Shown: positions 14,510 to 26,283 of the stretch, in pieces | Layout: each line of letters opens with the position of its first letter | Position numbering within the stretch: the stretch's first letter is position 1 | From: Climacium dendroides | Lineage: Eukaryota; Streptophyta; Bryopsida; Hypnales; Climaciaceae | Assembly (NCBI GenBank): GCA_950106755.1 | Contig: OX467091.1 | Span: forward strand, 10,185,538-10,249,537 | DNA: 64,000 nucleotides | Direction of reading: 5' to 3' | Made by a program: the position numbers and the translations under genes | The notes under the pieces: model-generated | What the model saw: only the letters and a program-made list of their open reading frames with translations | Database searches by the model: none | What the model was told of the DNA's origin: nothing

Positions 14510-15030
14510 ATTCAGACAGCAGCGCTGAGCAGACAGACAACAACGCTAAGCAGACAAAAAGCAACGCGGAGTAGGCAGCAAGCAGGCAGGAGCAAGGTCA
14601 CAAGCAAGCAGGAGCAACGTCGCATGAAGCAGGCAGGAGCGAGGTCGAAGCAGAGCGAGGTTGGCAGCAAGCACCGCGGAGCGAGGTCGGCAGCAAGTAG
14701 CACAGAGCAAGGTCAGAGTAGAGCAAGGTCGACAGCAAGTAAGGTGGCAACAAGCAAGGTGGAAAGCGAGGTCGGCGCGGAGCGAGGTCGCAGCAACCAG
14801 CGCAGAGCGAGATCGGCAGCAAGCCGTAGAGCGAGGTCAGAGCAGAGCGAAGTCGGCAGCAAGTAGCGCAGAGCGAGATCGGCAGCAAGCCGTAGAGCGA
14901 GGTCAGAGCAGAGCGAAGTCGGCAGCAAGCAGCGTAGAGCGAGGTCAGAGCAGAGCGAAGTCGGCAGCAAGCAGCGTAGAGCGAGGTCAGAGCAGAGCGA
15001 GGTCGGCAGCAATCAAGGTGGCAGCAAGCA
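14510..15030. repeat. GC-rich tandem array (GAGCGAGGTCGGCAGCAAG family)
   Basis: Degenerate repeats of an AGCGAGGTCGGCAGCA-type word fill this block. Between about 14830 and 15010 they resolve into a higher-order 42-bp unit (GTCGG at 14918 and again at 14960). Composition is much richer in G and C than the surrounding AT-rich DNA. Long frames on both strands here are by-products of the repeat and I do not treat them as genes. Confidence 0.85.
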
Positions 15031-15169
15031 AGCAAGGTGGGAAGTGAGAAATGATGGAGGGCAGGGCGGGGAGAAGATACCATGACCAACCTCCGGGGAC
15101 AGACCCCATAACCGACCCTGCGAAGTTGTGCGGGGGGTTGGAGGTAAAGTTCAGACTTCTAGTTCCCAA

Positions 15170-15370
15170 TTCGTAGTTCGAAATTCCAAGTACCCAGAGT
15201 TTGTGTTTCGAAGTCCAGAGTTTGTAGTTCGAAGTCCAGATTCCGGAGTTCGAAGTCCAGACTCCGAAGTTCGAAGTCTAGACTCCGGAGTTCGAAGTCT
15301 AGACTCCGGAGTTCGAAGTCTAGACTCCGGAGTTCGAGGTCCAGACTTCGGAGTTCGAAGTTCAGAGTTT
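15170..15370. repeat. Tandem array, ~21-bp unit with GTTCGAAGTC core
   Basis: GTTCGAAGTCCAGACTCCGGA-like units repeat head to tail about eight to nine times, with intact copies near 15265-15340 and decayed ones at the edges. Each unit contains TTCGAA. Confidence 0.85.
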
Positions 15371-15383
15371 GAATTAAATTTTG

Positions 15384-16210
15384 AATAAATTTGATTAAAT
15401 TTGATTACAGTTGATTAAAGGTGATTACAGTTGATTACAGTTGATTAAACTCGATTAAATTTGATTAAATTCGATTAAACTGGAAAAAATTTGATAAAAT
15501 TCGATAAAATTCGATAAAATTCGTCTATGTATTTGGATGTATTTGGATGGTATTTGGATGGTATTTGGATTGTATTTGGATGTATTTGGATGTATTTGGA
15601 TGTATTTGGATGGTATTTGGATGGTATTTGGATGGTAATTGGATGTATTTGGATGTATTTGGATGTATTTGGATGGTATTTGATGGTATTTGGATGTATT
15701 TGGATGGTATTTGGATGGTACTTGGATTGTACTTGGATTGAAGTTGGATTGAATTTGGGTTCCATTTGGGTTCCATTTGGGATGAAATTTGGATGGAATT
15801 TGGATGGAATTTGGATGGAATGTGGATGGAATGTGGATGGAATTTGGATGGAATTTGAATGGAATTTGGATGGAATTTGGATGGAACTTGGATGGAACTT
15901 GGTTTGAATTGGGGTTCAATTTGGGGTTCAATTGGGGTCCAATTTGGGGTTCAATTTTGGACCCAATTGGGTGTGACATGGGGGATGACGTGGGGGATGA
16001 CGTGGGGGATGACGTGGGGGATGGCATGGGGGATGACATTGGGATGACATTCGGATGACATTCGGATGGTAGTTGGATGTATGTGGATGTACTTGGATGT
16101 ATTTGGATGTATTTGGATGTACTTGGACATTGGGATGACATTGGGATGACATTCGGATGGTAGTTGGATGTATGTGGATGTAGTTGGATGTACTTGGATG
16201 TACTTGGATC
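15384..16210. repeat. Minisatellite series: TTGATTAAA, ATTTGGATG, GACGTGGGGGAT units
   Basis: Successive short-unit arrays abut one another. TTGATTAAA-like units run from 15384 to about 15520, (T)ATTTGGATGG/TATTTGGATGT from about 15527 to 15740, AATTTGGATGG from about 15770 to 15900, GACGTGGGGGAT from about 15975 to 16035, and GTAGTTGGATGT/ACTTGGATGT up to about 16210. The units grade into each other, suggesting local slippage from a common seed. Long frames on both strands (Ile/Pro/Ser/Asn-rich on minus, Trp/Asp/Gly-rich on plus) are artefacts of the repeat. Confidence 0.9.
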
Positions 16211-16310
16211 ATATGTCGCTAATGGGTTTTGAACCCAAATCTTTAGTATGACAATGCACACTCTTAATGCACATACTTCACCTATGGCTACAACTACTAT
16301 CATGAATGAT

Positions 16311-18190
16311 TGTTGTACTATTCTTATTTACTTTATTAGCTTGTTATGACTTGTGCCTTTTGTGGTATCATTTCTCCTTAGGTTTGTTACTAAGAGTATG
16401 TGCTATTTTTTGGGGGAAGGCCATTTTTGTTCATTTCCATTTTTTTTTTAAATTTTGACTAAAAAGTGGACATGTACATGCCATTTGATTTGTACATGAA
16501 TGATATTTCAAAATTCAATTGGAAAACATATGTACCCGAATGTTCAAAAATGACGTAATTATTGGCAAGTTGGCAAGTTTGAATTCGATCTTTCTTCAAG
16601 GCAAGTTGGCTACATGCTTGAAAATTTACAAATCATTTAGAATTGTCCATCATGTAGGACAAAAATACTATGTGAAAAAAAGAAATGAATTTCTTAAAAC
16701 ATTAAATTTTGAAAAATTTATGTATTGAATTGGAAAACACGATTCCCAATGGTTGTAATTTTTTAATTTAAAAATTGCACATGTTCTAAATTTTTTGCAA
16801 AAAATATTGATAATTGAGTTAAATACTACACTTCATGGTTTATTTAATAGTACAGAATCCATAACTACCCATAAACTTAAAATCTTCATATCTTGTGATC
16901 CATTCATCGAAAAAGAATGATTCATAACTTTTTAAATGTGTATAAGTACAGAAAACCGAATTCAAATTTTATTTTTTGGAAAAAGAAAGGTTTTCTTATG
17001 TGCCCGAACTGCACAAATACAAGAAACAGTTACATATTAGGTCATCATTTTTTGCTTCTATTTTCTAATGTTCTAAATGTTGGACATGTGAAAAATGTTC
17101 CTCGTCCCCACCTTCCGTAAAAATTTGAGCCTAGAATATGCAAATGTCAACCTAAAATATATAAAATATGTCATTAATTGAATGAATTGACTTTCATAGT
17201 TTGTAAGTTACATTGAAAAATACAGCCCTTACCTCCATGTTTTTTGACTTAAAGAAATTCATTTATTAACAAAGATGTCCTTGGAATTCACATTGTCATT
17301 GATTGTCTCCAATTCACTATTCAACAAAATTTTCAATTAGAAGAAGGCTTTAACATTGTAGAGGAATAATTTGAGGATGTTTTTTTGGCTTGCAATTGTT
17401 TGCAAGAGAGTTAGTAGAAGCAACATGTGGAATTTGAGTTATTGAGGTAAAACACAATATGGTTAGAGAAGAATCCATATACCAAATCTCTAATTATTCT
17501 ATTTAAAAAATATTAAGCAAGCCAATTTTTAACCTTCATCAAAATCATGCAACAAGTAAGTAAGCTAGGCTAGTACCTCATTGAAACTTCAACAAACATT
17601 ATTTTTTTAGTATAATGGATGGATGGATTTACTTCTTTTATTTTCTATAGTTTCGACAATATGTATTTGGACAAATTCATCATCTAAACATTCGATGGTG
17701 TGAAAAAAAAATATGTAGCTTTGTTTCTTATTCCTAAAATACAAATTATGGACAAAGAGATGACAAAACAAACACTGTTGGATACAGAATTTAACAATTA
17801 GCATCATTCATTTTGATGTTAATTGAACATGTAAAGCTTATCAAGTCATCATGGTCAGAAATAATAACATACCTACAAAATACTTGATCATTTTTTTGCT
17901 TTAGAGACATGTACAAGACACAATAATGATTCAAATAAGGAGTGCTATGTGTTATTCTATTCAATTGAATATGAATAAAATGTTTAGTCACAATTGGAAG
18001 CTTATTGTGCACCTTCTATATGAAATATATGATATATGTTTTTGAAGATGTAGGGTAGAACTTCACAATCATTGTATGATAGAAGGTAGAGCCACTCGTA
18101 ACTGACCAAATAAAGAATGACGAAGGTATTGGAAGCAACTAAAGCATTGGAAATATTCTTGACAGTACATGAACAAAAATGCCAATGTTT
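16311..18190. other. AT-rich non-coding interior of the transposon
   Basis: Nothing gene-like is supported here. A short decayed tRNA-like stretch lies just upstream, near 16208-16290. Confidence 0.55.
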
Positions 18191-18191
18191 G

Positions 18192-18193
<2 letters not shown>

Positions 18194-18239
<46 letters not shown>
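18194..18239. repeat. (TG)n microsatellite
   Basis: About 22 uninterrupted TG dinucleotides form a 46-bp simple repeat inside the transposon, about 0.5 kb upstream of the plus-strand element gene. Confidence 0.97.
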
Positions 18240-18241
<2 letters not shown>

Positions 18242-18712
18242 TGACTTTGGCATTTAAAATCAAATCTAAACCAAGCATATGTGTCATGACAAGATTGGTG
18301 GAATTAATGATTGGAAATCAAGAACTCATGATTATAAATGAGTTCAAACTTCTCTTGAACTTAGCCACCCTATTCATTGATAATGGGGTTCTAGTTGAAA
18401 ATGGGTACCTCTACCTTCTATATAATAGAAGTAATTTCCATGATAATAGACGGCATTGAAGACAATTGGTTCTTCACGATTTCGGGGCTGAACTGTGGGA
18501 AATGGTAGTTGTTAGTGTTGTATGTTTTCTAAATACCTTCAGTTGTTCTAAGTGAAAGTGATAACAATTTGATTTTCATTAAGACAATATATGGGAATTG
18601 AGCATTGTTACAATGTACATTGGAGGAAGAGTGCCATTTTATGTGGAAAGTGCTAAATTTTGTAGGTTGATCTTTATTTCAATGAAACGATTCTCATTAG
18701 GTGAAGGTATAA

Positions 18713-21700
18713 CTGCAAGAACCAAGAAGTACAATAGATGCAAGGGGTTTTAGAAGTCCTGTGGATATGCCATTGTTGGCAACAAGAGAAAGGCATGATG
18801 AAGAGAGTGTTGGCCACAGAATTGTTAGAGCATATCGCGCAAGACTATTTCAAGGTGGTGTGTTTGGAAGGCATACCATTGAACTACATGGAGGTGTAAA
18901 CACTGTAGAGCTCATCACTGAAGAAGGAGCTATTGTTGGAACAAGAGTAATCGATAAAAGTCTTCAATGTGGAATGGAATTGCATCATGTGAAGCTTTGG
19001 CCCCATGAAGTTGCTGTACGTGTACTTCATGTTATAGATGGCTCCATATGGACCGGAGAATTTGTAGGGGGAGCGTCTTGGTCAGTGTGTGGGGTTGGTG
19101 ATTCGTTGGAAGAAATCAAGAATTCAAACTGTAAGTGGTGGAATGTCAAGTACTTCAGAATCAGGAGGAAGGCAAAATGGTAATGTTTCTCCTGTATCAA
19201 CTCCGGAGTTTGAATTCCCTGAGAGCAATAGTAATCCAAGTTCTCCCAAAATGTCATGGAGTGCATCTGAGAATATGAACACCCCTCAACAAAGATCTCC
19301 AACAAGTGAACAAGGAACTAGTAGCGGACCTTTCCAACAAGTAATGGATGGATTACTAGAAGATGGAGCTACTCGAAGTTATTCAATGGTAAATCGAAGG
19401 AGACGAGAAAGAGGTCCACGTGAAAGAGGACAATCAATGAGTCAGAAGGTGATATTGCAAAGTGTAGTAGCGGTCAAAAATGAAGGTACATGCAAAAGAA
19501 ATTGCCTCCAAGGAATAGATGAGAAGTACATATTGAATCAGAGGTATATGGCATGGAGGCAAAAGTATGATCTTCGATCAACCTGGATACTGCAGATGTT
19601 GAGTGCTTTCTTCAAAAGAACAGAAGGAGGGAAGAGGCACAAGTATGAGACAAAATTAGATGGCTTGAACGTTTGCAATGCATGCTATGCGAAGGCGCTT
19701 GGTTATTCGCAACGGCGGTTTAAGCAATTGAAGCAATCACAACAAATCTATGGAAAAGTAGCTGCGGTACATGGGAATACATGTCACTTGAGAGAAGGAG
19801 CAAAAAAATCTGCAGCACGTGCAAGTTTTGAAGAATTTGTGAAAGAATTTGGATGCACACAACCTCACAGACAAATACGAAGGAAAATAGATAACAACGT
19901 AGTACTATTGATACTATTACCTATGAACACAACAAAAGTTGATGTGTTTCACTACGTAAATGAAGAAGTAAAAAAGATGGTGGATGAAGAGCCATTGACC
20001 CTCAGTTCATTCCATCGGTTGTGGCGCGAGGAATTTCCACACGTACAAATTTCACCATTTTCCCGATTTTCAAAATGCTACCATTGTTGGGAATATAAGT
20101 GTGGAATGGAATCTACAACAAATACAGCAGCTCGTGTGGAGATAAAGAAGTTGCACATAATACATATCCAACATCAAATGGAAGAAAGGCGTGATTATTG
20201 GTTGTTCAAGAGATCAGCAATGATAACACCAGACTTGTACATGTGTTTAATAGTGGACGGTATGGACTAGAACACAACTATGGTTTCAAAGATGAGGCAA
20301 TCCGTGAAGAATATAGAATCTCGGTTTGTAAAAACTCATCTTTGTGGAGTCCTAGTGCATGGAATTGGATTGTATGCAGATGTCTAGGTTGATGCACACC
20401 ACAAGCATGACAACAATCAAGTGATCACTACCATAATGCATATATTGTCTGATGTGCGAAGACGGAAGGGGAAGCTACCACCAACTTTACGAATTCAAGC
20501 GGACAATACTACTCGTGAGAACAAGAACATATACATATTTACATTATGTGCAGCTCTAGTGGGCATGGGCTTCTTCCAAGAGGTGCAACTGAGCTTTCTA
20601 ATTGTTGGGCATACACATGAAGACATTGACCAACGATTCAGCATTATCTCGAATACGTTGAAGAGGAAGAATATAGATTCTATGGATGAGATGTTGGCTT
20701 TGGTAGAAAAAAGAACATCATACACGGAAGCATTTGTAAGTGCACGTCAGTTGGAGAATGTTCGAGATTGGAAGTCTTTCATCACACCACATCTTCTGAG
20801 GGGGGGAGAGCAATTAACAGGGATCACGTTTCCACATCACATGAGATTTTATATGGAGAATGGAGTGCCTAAGGTGCAGTACAAGCACTTCAGTAAAGAT
20901 GCATGGGGACCAGCAGAAGGACATATGTGCTTGCAATCCTTACCTACAACAGCAGAGAAGCCAGCTTTAACAGAGGTGTTTGCAGCAGATGAAAGAGAGT
21001 TGAGGGCTTTAGCAAATTTCATTGTTTACTAGGAGAAGTGTGTGGAGAGAAGATGGGATGTATTGAAGAACCTTGAAACAATTAACAAAACGGAGGAATT
21101 CATAGAATATTTGAAAGAGTTTCCCAACTCAGATAGAAGTGCAGAGACAAACAAACCGTTTTGGCCATTAGGCTTTGCAGAAAATAGCGGAGAGACTACT
21201 AATTTGGAATCAATATTTGAAGAAGGGGAGCAATCAAATACAATGTCAGCAACGGTAGGCTCTATTATGGCAACAATGCCGAATCTTGAAGCTCGAGGGT
21301 ACTTTGGTCCAAAGAGGAATAAGCCAGAACAGGTTGCAGAGACGAGGGCTCCTAGAAGACGAAGAGTGATAGAAGGAGGAGAGACAATTGCGACAACAAG
21401 CACAGAAGAAGGTCAACATCCATTTCCAATATTTGATCCAGATAAAGATCTTCAAATTGGACAATTTGTTGCTCTGTCAGTAGAGGCTACTGAAGTAAGA
21501 GCAGGAGTGCCATTTTATATGGCAAAAATCTTGGAGCTTGGTGAACGAAAGCGAGCAACGAAGATGAAGGTTATCTGGTATTGGCCAGTTCTGAAGGTGA
21601 CAGTACAAAAAAGAGAAAGCTCAAGCAAAGATCGGTACACAAATTGTATGGAAGCATTATGGGAGCCATCACGTGAAAAGCACGGATGGGTGGAGAAAGA

Positions 21701-21905
21701 AGCAACTATATTTTTATGGAATGATATACCGAAAAAAACAAGGAGTGGATTTGTGCAAAATAACAATGTACTAGTGCATGGAGACATGACAGAGAAAGAA
21801 ATTAGCATTCCAACACCAGCGAAACCTCATTTGTTCGAGTACATTGCGATGCAATTGGAAGAACTGGACAATGAACGACTACGAAATGATGTAGGTGCAT
21901 ATTAA
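18713..21905 (+). pseudogene. DUF7869-type DDE-like transposase of the 16.5-kb element (broken)
   Basis: A first coding block is open from 18713 (first ATG 18767) to a consensus donor (CT|GTAAGT) at about 19130. The frame then changes and runs from 19089 to 21905, interrupted by three in-frame TAG codons at 20268, 20385 and 21030. Diagnostic family segments appear in the expected order: a VCNACYAKALGYS stretch, a Cys motif FSKCYHCWEYK, LIVDGMD, IQADNTTRENKN and VGHTHEDIDQRFS. The Asp residues of the last three are candidates for an RNase H-fold catalytic set. The C-terminal part (about 21430-21760), with GQFVALSVEA and VIWYWPV, looks like the chromatin-reader-like tail seen in such proteins. 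Two stops fall where Gln or Trp would be expected, consistent with C-to-T decay. The family assignment is good; calling it the transposase is inference from the terminal repeats around it. Confidence 0.75.
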
Positions 21906-22293
21906 ATTTGAGTTTTACATTGAATAGGACTTTGGAGATTGGTAAATTAAGTGAAACTATGGTGTAGTAGGAGACCTTAGTTAGACATAGTATTGCATGT
22001 GAAATACTAAAGTTATTTGTAAATTCAATAAAGATTCTTTTTGTTGGATTTTAAATGTTGAATTCTATATTCAAGTGCATGACCAGTACATTCAATTTTG
22101 AATTCTTGTTTAAAAAAACTTTGTAATTTGCACAATCAAGATGCAAATCAAATTTGAAGAAAAAAACCATTTCGTAAAGAGAAAGCAGTGCTCCCCTCTT
22201 CAATGTTGTATGCCCTCCTCAAAGGACAACTTTACCCCCCCTATTGGCGATGAGGTAGATTTTGCTCAAAAAATTTGTAAGTGCAATTTTATA

Positions 22294-22325
22294 TGGCCAA
22301 GTGCAAAAATTACGAATTCTGTGTT
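22294..22325 (-). repeat. Right terminal inverted repeat of the 16.5-kb transposon
   Basis: Reverse complement of 5786-5817 with one mismatch. TTAG follows at 22326-22329, matching the bases before the left end. Confidence 0.85.
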
Positions 22326-22329
22326 TTAG

Positions 22330-24200
22330 GTGCCTTGAAATTTTCAAATCATCTCAACACATGTTTTAGAAGGTTGGGGTAACCTCTAGACCAAAACCTC
22401 TATAAAACACCTAATTTGGATCTTAAATGAGCTAAATTGCATCCTAAAAAGTAATCACAATACACACCAACAACTAGACAATGATCTATGCACCTCACCA
22501 AAGTCTCTAAATCTAATGCTACACATTCAACTATTTATTTTAGGCAATTGAGTTTTTACTCCTAAGTGATCATTCCAACAATCCAACCCTAATTTTAATT
22601 CAATTTGGGTAGCGTTTCTGTATGTGTCTTAAAAACCCTAAAAAATAGAACTCACTAATTATGCATTCTTTTTAGATATCCAAAACATATGAGCTCATGG
22701 GGAATACACTCAAACTTGTAAGACCAAGCATGGATTGTAATTATCATTACATTTAAATCATTTGAAATTAAAAAGCATTATAAAATACAACCTAATTCTC
22801 CACCAATAGGGCAACTAACCTCCCTTCATAAAAACAATTGTCATTACTTCATCATTCTTCCAAATCAAGCAAGCCTTAGCTTTTTGAAAAGCCAACTTTA
22901 AGGTGCACTTTGTCACTAATTTTTATCTCAATTTGCATTGCCATGCTCTCACTATTGCTCTTCAAAATTTTAGCTCCAAATGTCTTGCAGCAACAGTCCT
23001 TCTATAAAAATGACCACCACCACCTCACTTATGTTTCAATTGGTTTGAACCTAGGCTTTTTGGAAAGTTAGCTTCAAAGCACACCTTCCTACTAATTTTT
23101 AACTCGATTCGCATTGTCATATCCCTTCTATTCCTTGCCAAAGTTAGCCGTCCAAGTCTTCATCAACTTTCTCCATCACTTTCAAGCAATTTTCCATCTT
23201 ACCTAGAAAAATTCCACTTTCCACCCATTTTCTCCTATAAAATGCTGAAAACCTACTCAACAAATTGTTTCTAGTACTTCCCTATCCCAATTTCTAATAA
23301 TTCATCCTTAAAACACCTATAAACCACAAAATTGCTCTAAAAAACACACTTATGAAAATTGAGAAAATGGGAGAGAGAAGGCTTCAAATCCTAATTTTGC
23401 TTATATCCAATTTCCTAATGGACTAATTTTCCTAACCATATTCATCCAACACTAATTTACTATAAAATCATTAATTTACTAAAAAATATGTCAAATTAGT
23501 GAAAATTGTGCTAATTTAATGTACATTGCCCTAATTTACTACAAAATCCTTTAAGTTATTTTTTTTCCCTTATTTTTGTGTTTTTCTTCCATTTTCGTGT
23601 TTCTATCACTACTCTAGTGTTGTAATAGTAATTTAAAGTTTACTAATTTTTTATAATTTTTAAATATTTTTTGTAGTTTTTATTTTACTTCTAGTTTCAT
23701 TTCTTATATTTAGTCTTTTCTTAAAATTTATTTTTGTATATTTTTTCTATTTTCTATTTTTTGGTTTTCACTTTTTTATGTATTTTTAATATCTATTCTC
23801 TCTTTTGGGTTTCTAAATTACCACTAACTTTATTTCCTAATTGTAATGTTTTTGGTCCCTATTTTCTTACCATCCTACCATTTGTCTAGTTTGGTTATTT
23901 TACCAAATCTTGCTTAAAGTCCTTTTTTGTTTAGATTTTTCATTTTTTCATTAGAATTTTATCCTAATTTTCACCAAATTGTAATTTCCTAATTTTGATA
24001 CTAATTTTCTAAGGTTTTTATCAGTATATAATAGAAAACTCCCAAACTCCTACCTACGTCTTAATTTAAAGTACTAATACTTCCAAATTCACAACTTTAT
24101 TCCTTTTGTTTTGGTATTTTCTATTTAAACATTTGTGAGCCAATATAGTGACTTACAAATGGTTTCATAAATTCAAATTGCACAATCTAATTGCAGCAAA
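22330..24200. other. Dispersed-repeat DNA resembling 200-1740; no gene
   Basis: Several phrases parallel the left edge of the window in the same orientation and order. These are the AAAACAATTGTCATTACTTCATC block (about 22830) against the 179-bp repeat, a GAGAGA-rich stretch followed by CCTAAC and TTCATCCAA (23365-23460) against 1255-1350, and CCAATATAGTGACTTACAAA (about 24140) against CCAATATGGTGGTTCACAAA (about 1712). With the matching piece left of the transposon at 5640-5780, the simplest reading is that the 16.5-kb element landed inside a second copy of this repeat. Confidence 0.5.
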
Positions 24201-24842
24201 TGAATGGGTTTCAAAAAGACGAGCTACATTTGTTATATTAGCACAAGCATTATCCTTGTAATAGTTGTAGTAATTAATTAATTCTTATTTTTAATTCTTA
24301 TTTTTCCATTTATTTGATGAAGTTAAATGAAACTTTCAATCCACCATTGGATTTTTTGTTTAGAAAAAATATGTGGTGGGAAAAGCATTTCCAAAAGTAT
24401 GTAGTGTAATTGGAATTCAAGGCACATCCCGACACTACAAGATTTTATTGGAATTCTTACACAGGTCATTAACCTATAAAAATTGGTAGAGATATGCTTA
24501 ACATTTTCTTCAATATGTTAAATTATTGAATTCAAAATCCATAGTGCAAAGAAAGCCACAAATGATGGTCAAAGTCATCTCAAATTTCTGGATAGAATCC
24601 AAAATAATTTTTTTTCAACTTCAAATGTTAATATCTTTCAATCTATACTACGATCTTCATGAAATGTTCATCCAAAGTGTTTGTACAAGTGTAGTCTAGA
24701 ACCTATGTTTAGGTTAGAATTTTTTTGTTTTCCTTGTTCAATGCAATAGAAAAGTTAATTTTGAGTGTTTTCTAAAGGAAAAAAAAGGCTTTGGGGGACA
24801 TTAGCGGTTCAAAACTTAGTAAAAAACAATATTAGTTTCATA

Positions 24843-24994
24843 ATAGGAGCTTGTTAAATGCTCATGGACATTCACAAAGGGTCTTTTGGAAAAGTGCAAA
24901 TTTGGGAATAAGACCATGATAGGAGCTTGTTCAATACTCATAGAACATTCACATAAGGTCTTGTGGAAAAAGGCATACTTGAATATAAGACCAT
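24843..24994. repeat. 76-bp tandem duplication
   Basis: ATAGGAGCTTGTT begins at 24843 and again at 24919. Both copies continue through a CATTCACA..AGGTCTT stretch and end near AAGACCATGA. No coding content. Confidence 0.7.
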
Positions 24995-25471
24995 GAAAGA
25001 TTTTACATACTTTTACTACAAAGACTCTGTAGTGTTTTTTTTATGAGTGATTGGGATGGATAAGATATTGAAGTGGTTCAAACTCATGGAGTCGTGTTGA
25101 ATATGCAATTACGAAGATCTACGGAAGGGTTCTATGAATTGCAAGGGTTTAGAGCCTTTAAAAATATGATTTTTGTAGAACACCGATAGTTTGGCAAGTT
25201 CAACTGGTTTCCATGTTTTCCAAATGAGCTGAATGACCAAAACTAAACAAAATTTTCAATTCTTTGCATTCCAATGTTGCATATATATATATATAAATAA
25301 TTGCAACAATTGGACTCCAAAACATGGATGAGAAGATTGGGTGAAAACGTGACCATCCACGTAATGAATGAAATTCTGACTTCGTGACACTGCATATTCT
25401 CCAGCAAATATGCATTTCATACTAGTAAAATCATAAGTCCCTTTGTAATATCACAAATGCTACCATTAATA

Positions 25472-26283
25472 CTAAGGGCTCGTGCTTGCTATGCTACGCA
25501 TTCATTGTATCACATATTAGTATTAATTTGATATATTTGAATAGAATGCATAATAATGATTTCTATAAGTCTTTAAAATAATTATTTTAATTATTTTATA
25601 AAAATATTTCCAATCATGCATACATAGAAATCATATTTTCACACAATGTGATATTACTGAAATAGAGTAGCAGTTCACAATCACCTCTATAATATCACTT
25701 TTTACAAAGGGTGATATTATAGAAATAATATAGTCATTGCAATTGAGGTGATATTAAAGAAGATCAATATGGTGATATTATAAAGGTAGCAATTCCATTG
25801 CTTTTCTTGGTTTTATACTTCTTTTGCATTTCTATGATTTTGTGCTTTTGTGAGCTTTGAGCTTTCATGATTTCAATTTTCTATTGCTACTACCAAATGA
25901 TTTTGAGAAATTTATTCAATTGAAGCGATTTTGGATTCCACAACAATTAAGTTGTTCACAAAGTTTGTAAGATTTATAAGTTTTTCTTTTCAATTCTTCA
26001 ATTTGAGTTGCTATTTTTTGTAACAATGGAGTTAAATTTCTAATGCATTCTAATGTATGTGTATCTTTTATAGTATTTATCATTGCATAGGTTTCATTCA
26101 TCATTCAATAAATTATATTGTACATTTCAATACATGCTTACTTATAAAAAAAATTATACAAAGATTTTTGTCATTTTTATTTGAAGATTTATTGAAATTT
26201 TTGTTCTGCATTCTATCTAAAACATAAAAATTCTTATAAAATTTCAATGATGAATGCGTAGCATAGCAAGCACCAACCGCTAG
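25472..26283. mobile_element. 812-bp MITE-like element with TA target duplication
   Basis: Terminal inverted repeats of about 35 bp share the core GTGCTTGCTATGCTACGCAT at the left (from 25483) and its reverse complement at the right (26248-26272). TA dinucleotides flank the ends at 25470-25471 and 26284-26285. The interior is AT-rich and non-coding. A TA duplication is the mark of Tc1/mariner-type transposition, but these ends differ from those of the Tc1-like element at 36.6 kb, so another transposase would have moved it. Confidence 0.7.

Larger units (their letters stand above)
5786..22325. mobile_element. Decayed 16.5-kb TIR DNA transposon with DUF7869-type gene
   Basis: The ends at 5786-5817 and 22294-22325 are 32-bp inverted repeats with a single mismatch (AACACTGAATTCG... 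against AACACAGAATTCG...), flanked by a TTAG duplication. Inside, two large coding regions point outwards from the centre: one on the minus strand (6.3-11.0 kb) and one on the plus strand (18.7-21.9 kb). Both are interrupted by several in-frame stops. The plus-strand product belongs to the DUF7869 / 'GHTHED-D' group, which I take to be the DDE-type transposase. The 11.0-18.7 kb centre is non-coding and carries tandem arrays. A 4-bp duplication is reported for Sola and Ginger, and 3-4 bp for Academ, so superfamily is open. The copy looks inactive. Confidence 0.8.

Noticed and set aside
14598..15089. Long frames on both strands across the GC-rich array
   Set aside because: They are created by the 42-bp and related repeats, exist in several frames at once, and show only low-complexity Ser/Arg/Ala or Leu/Ala/Thr patterns.
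16208..16290. tRNA gene on the minus strand (TTGGGTTCAAAACCC resembles a T-arm; GTC in an anticodon-like loop)
   Set aside because: The acceptor arms do not pair and the stems are mismatched. At best a decayed tRNA-derived (SINE-like) fragment.
15455..16303. 282-codon minus-strand frame rich in Ile/Pro/Ser/Asn, and its plus-strand counterparts
   Set aside because: Produced by the ATTTGGATG minisatellite; multiple overlapping frames stay open because the repeat lacks stops.
5779..22332. CACTA-type termini (CACTT/CACCT)
   Set aside because: Flanking three-base duplications do not match, while TTAG flanks the inner AACAC ends; the encoded proteins also lack CACTA transposase features.
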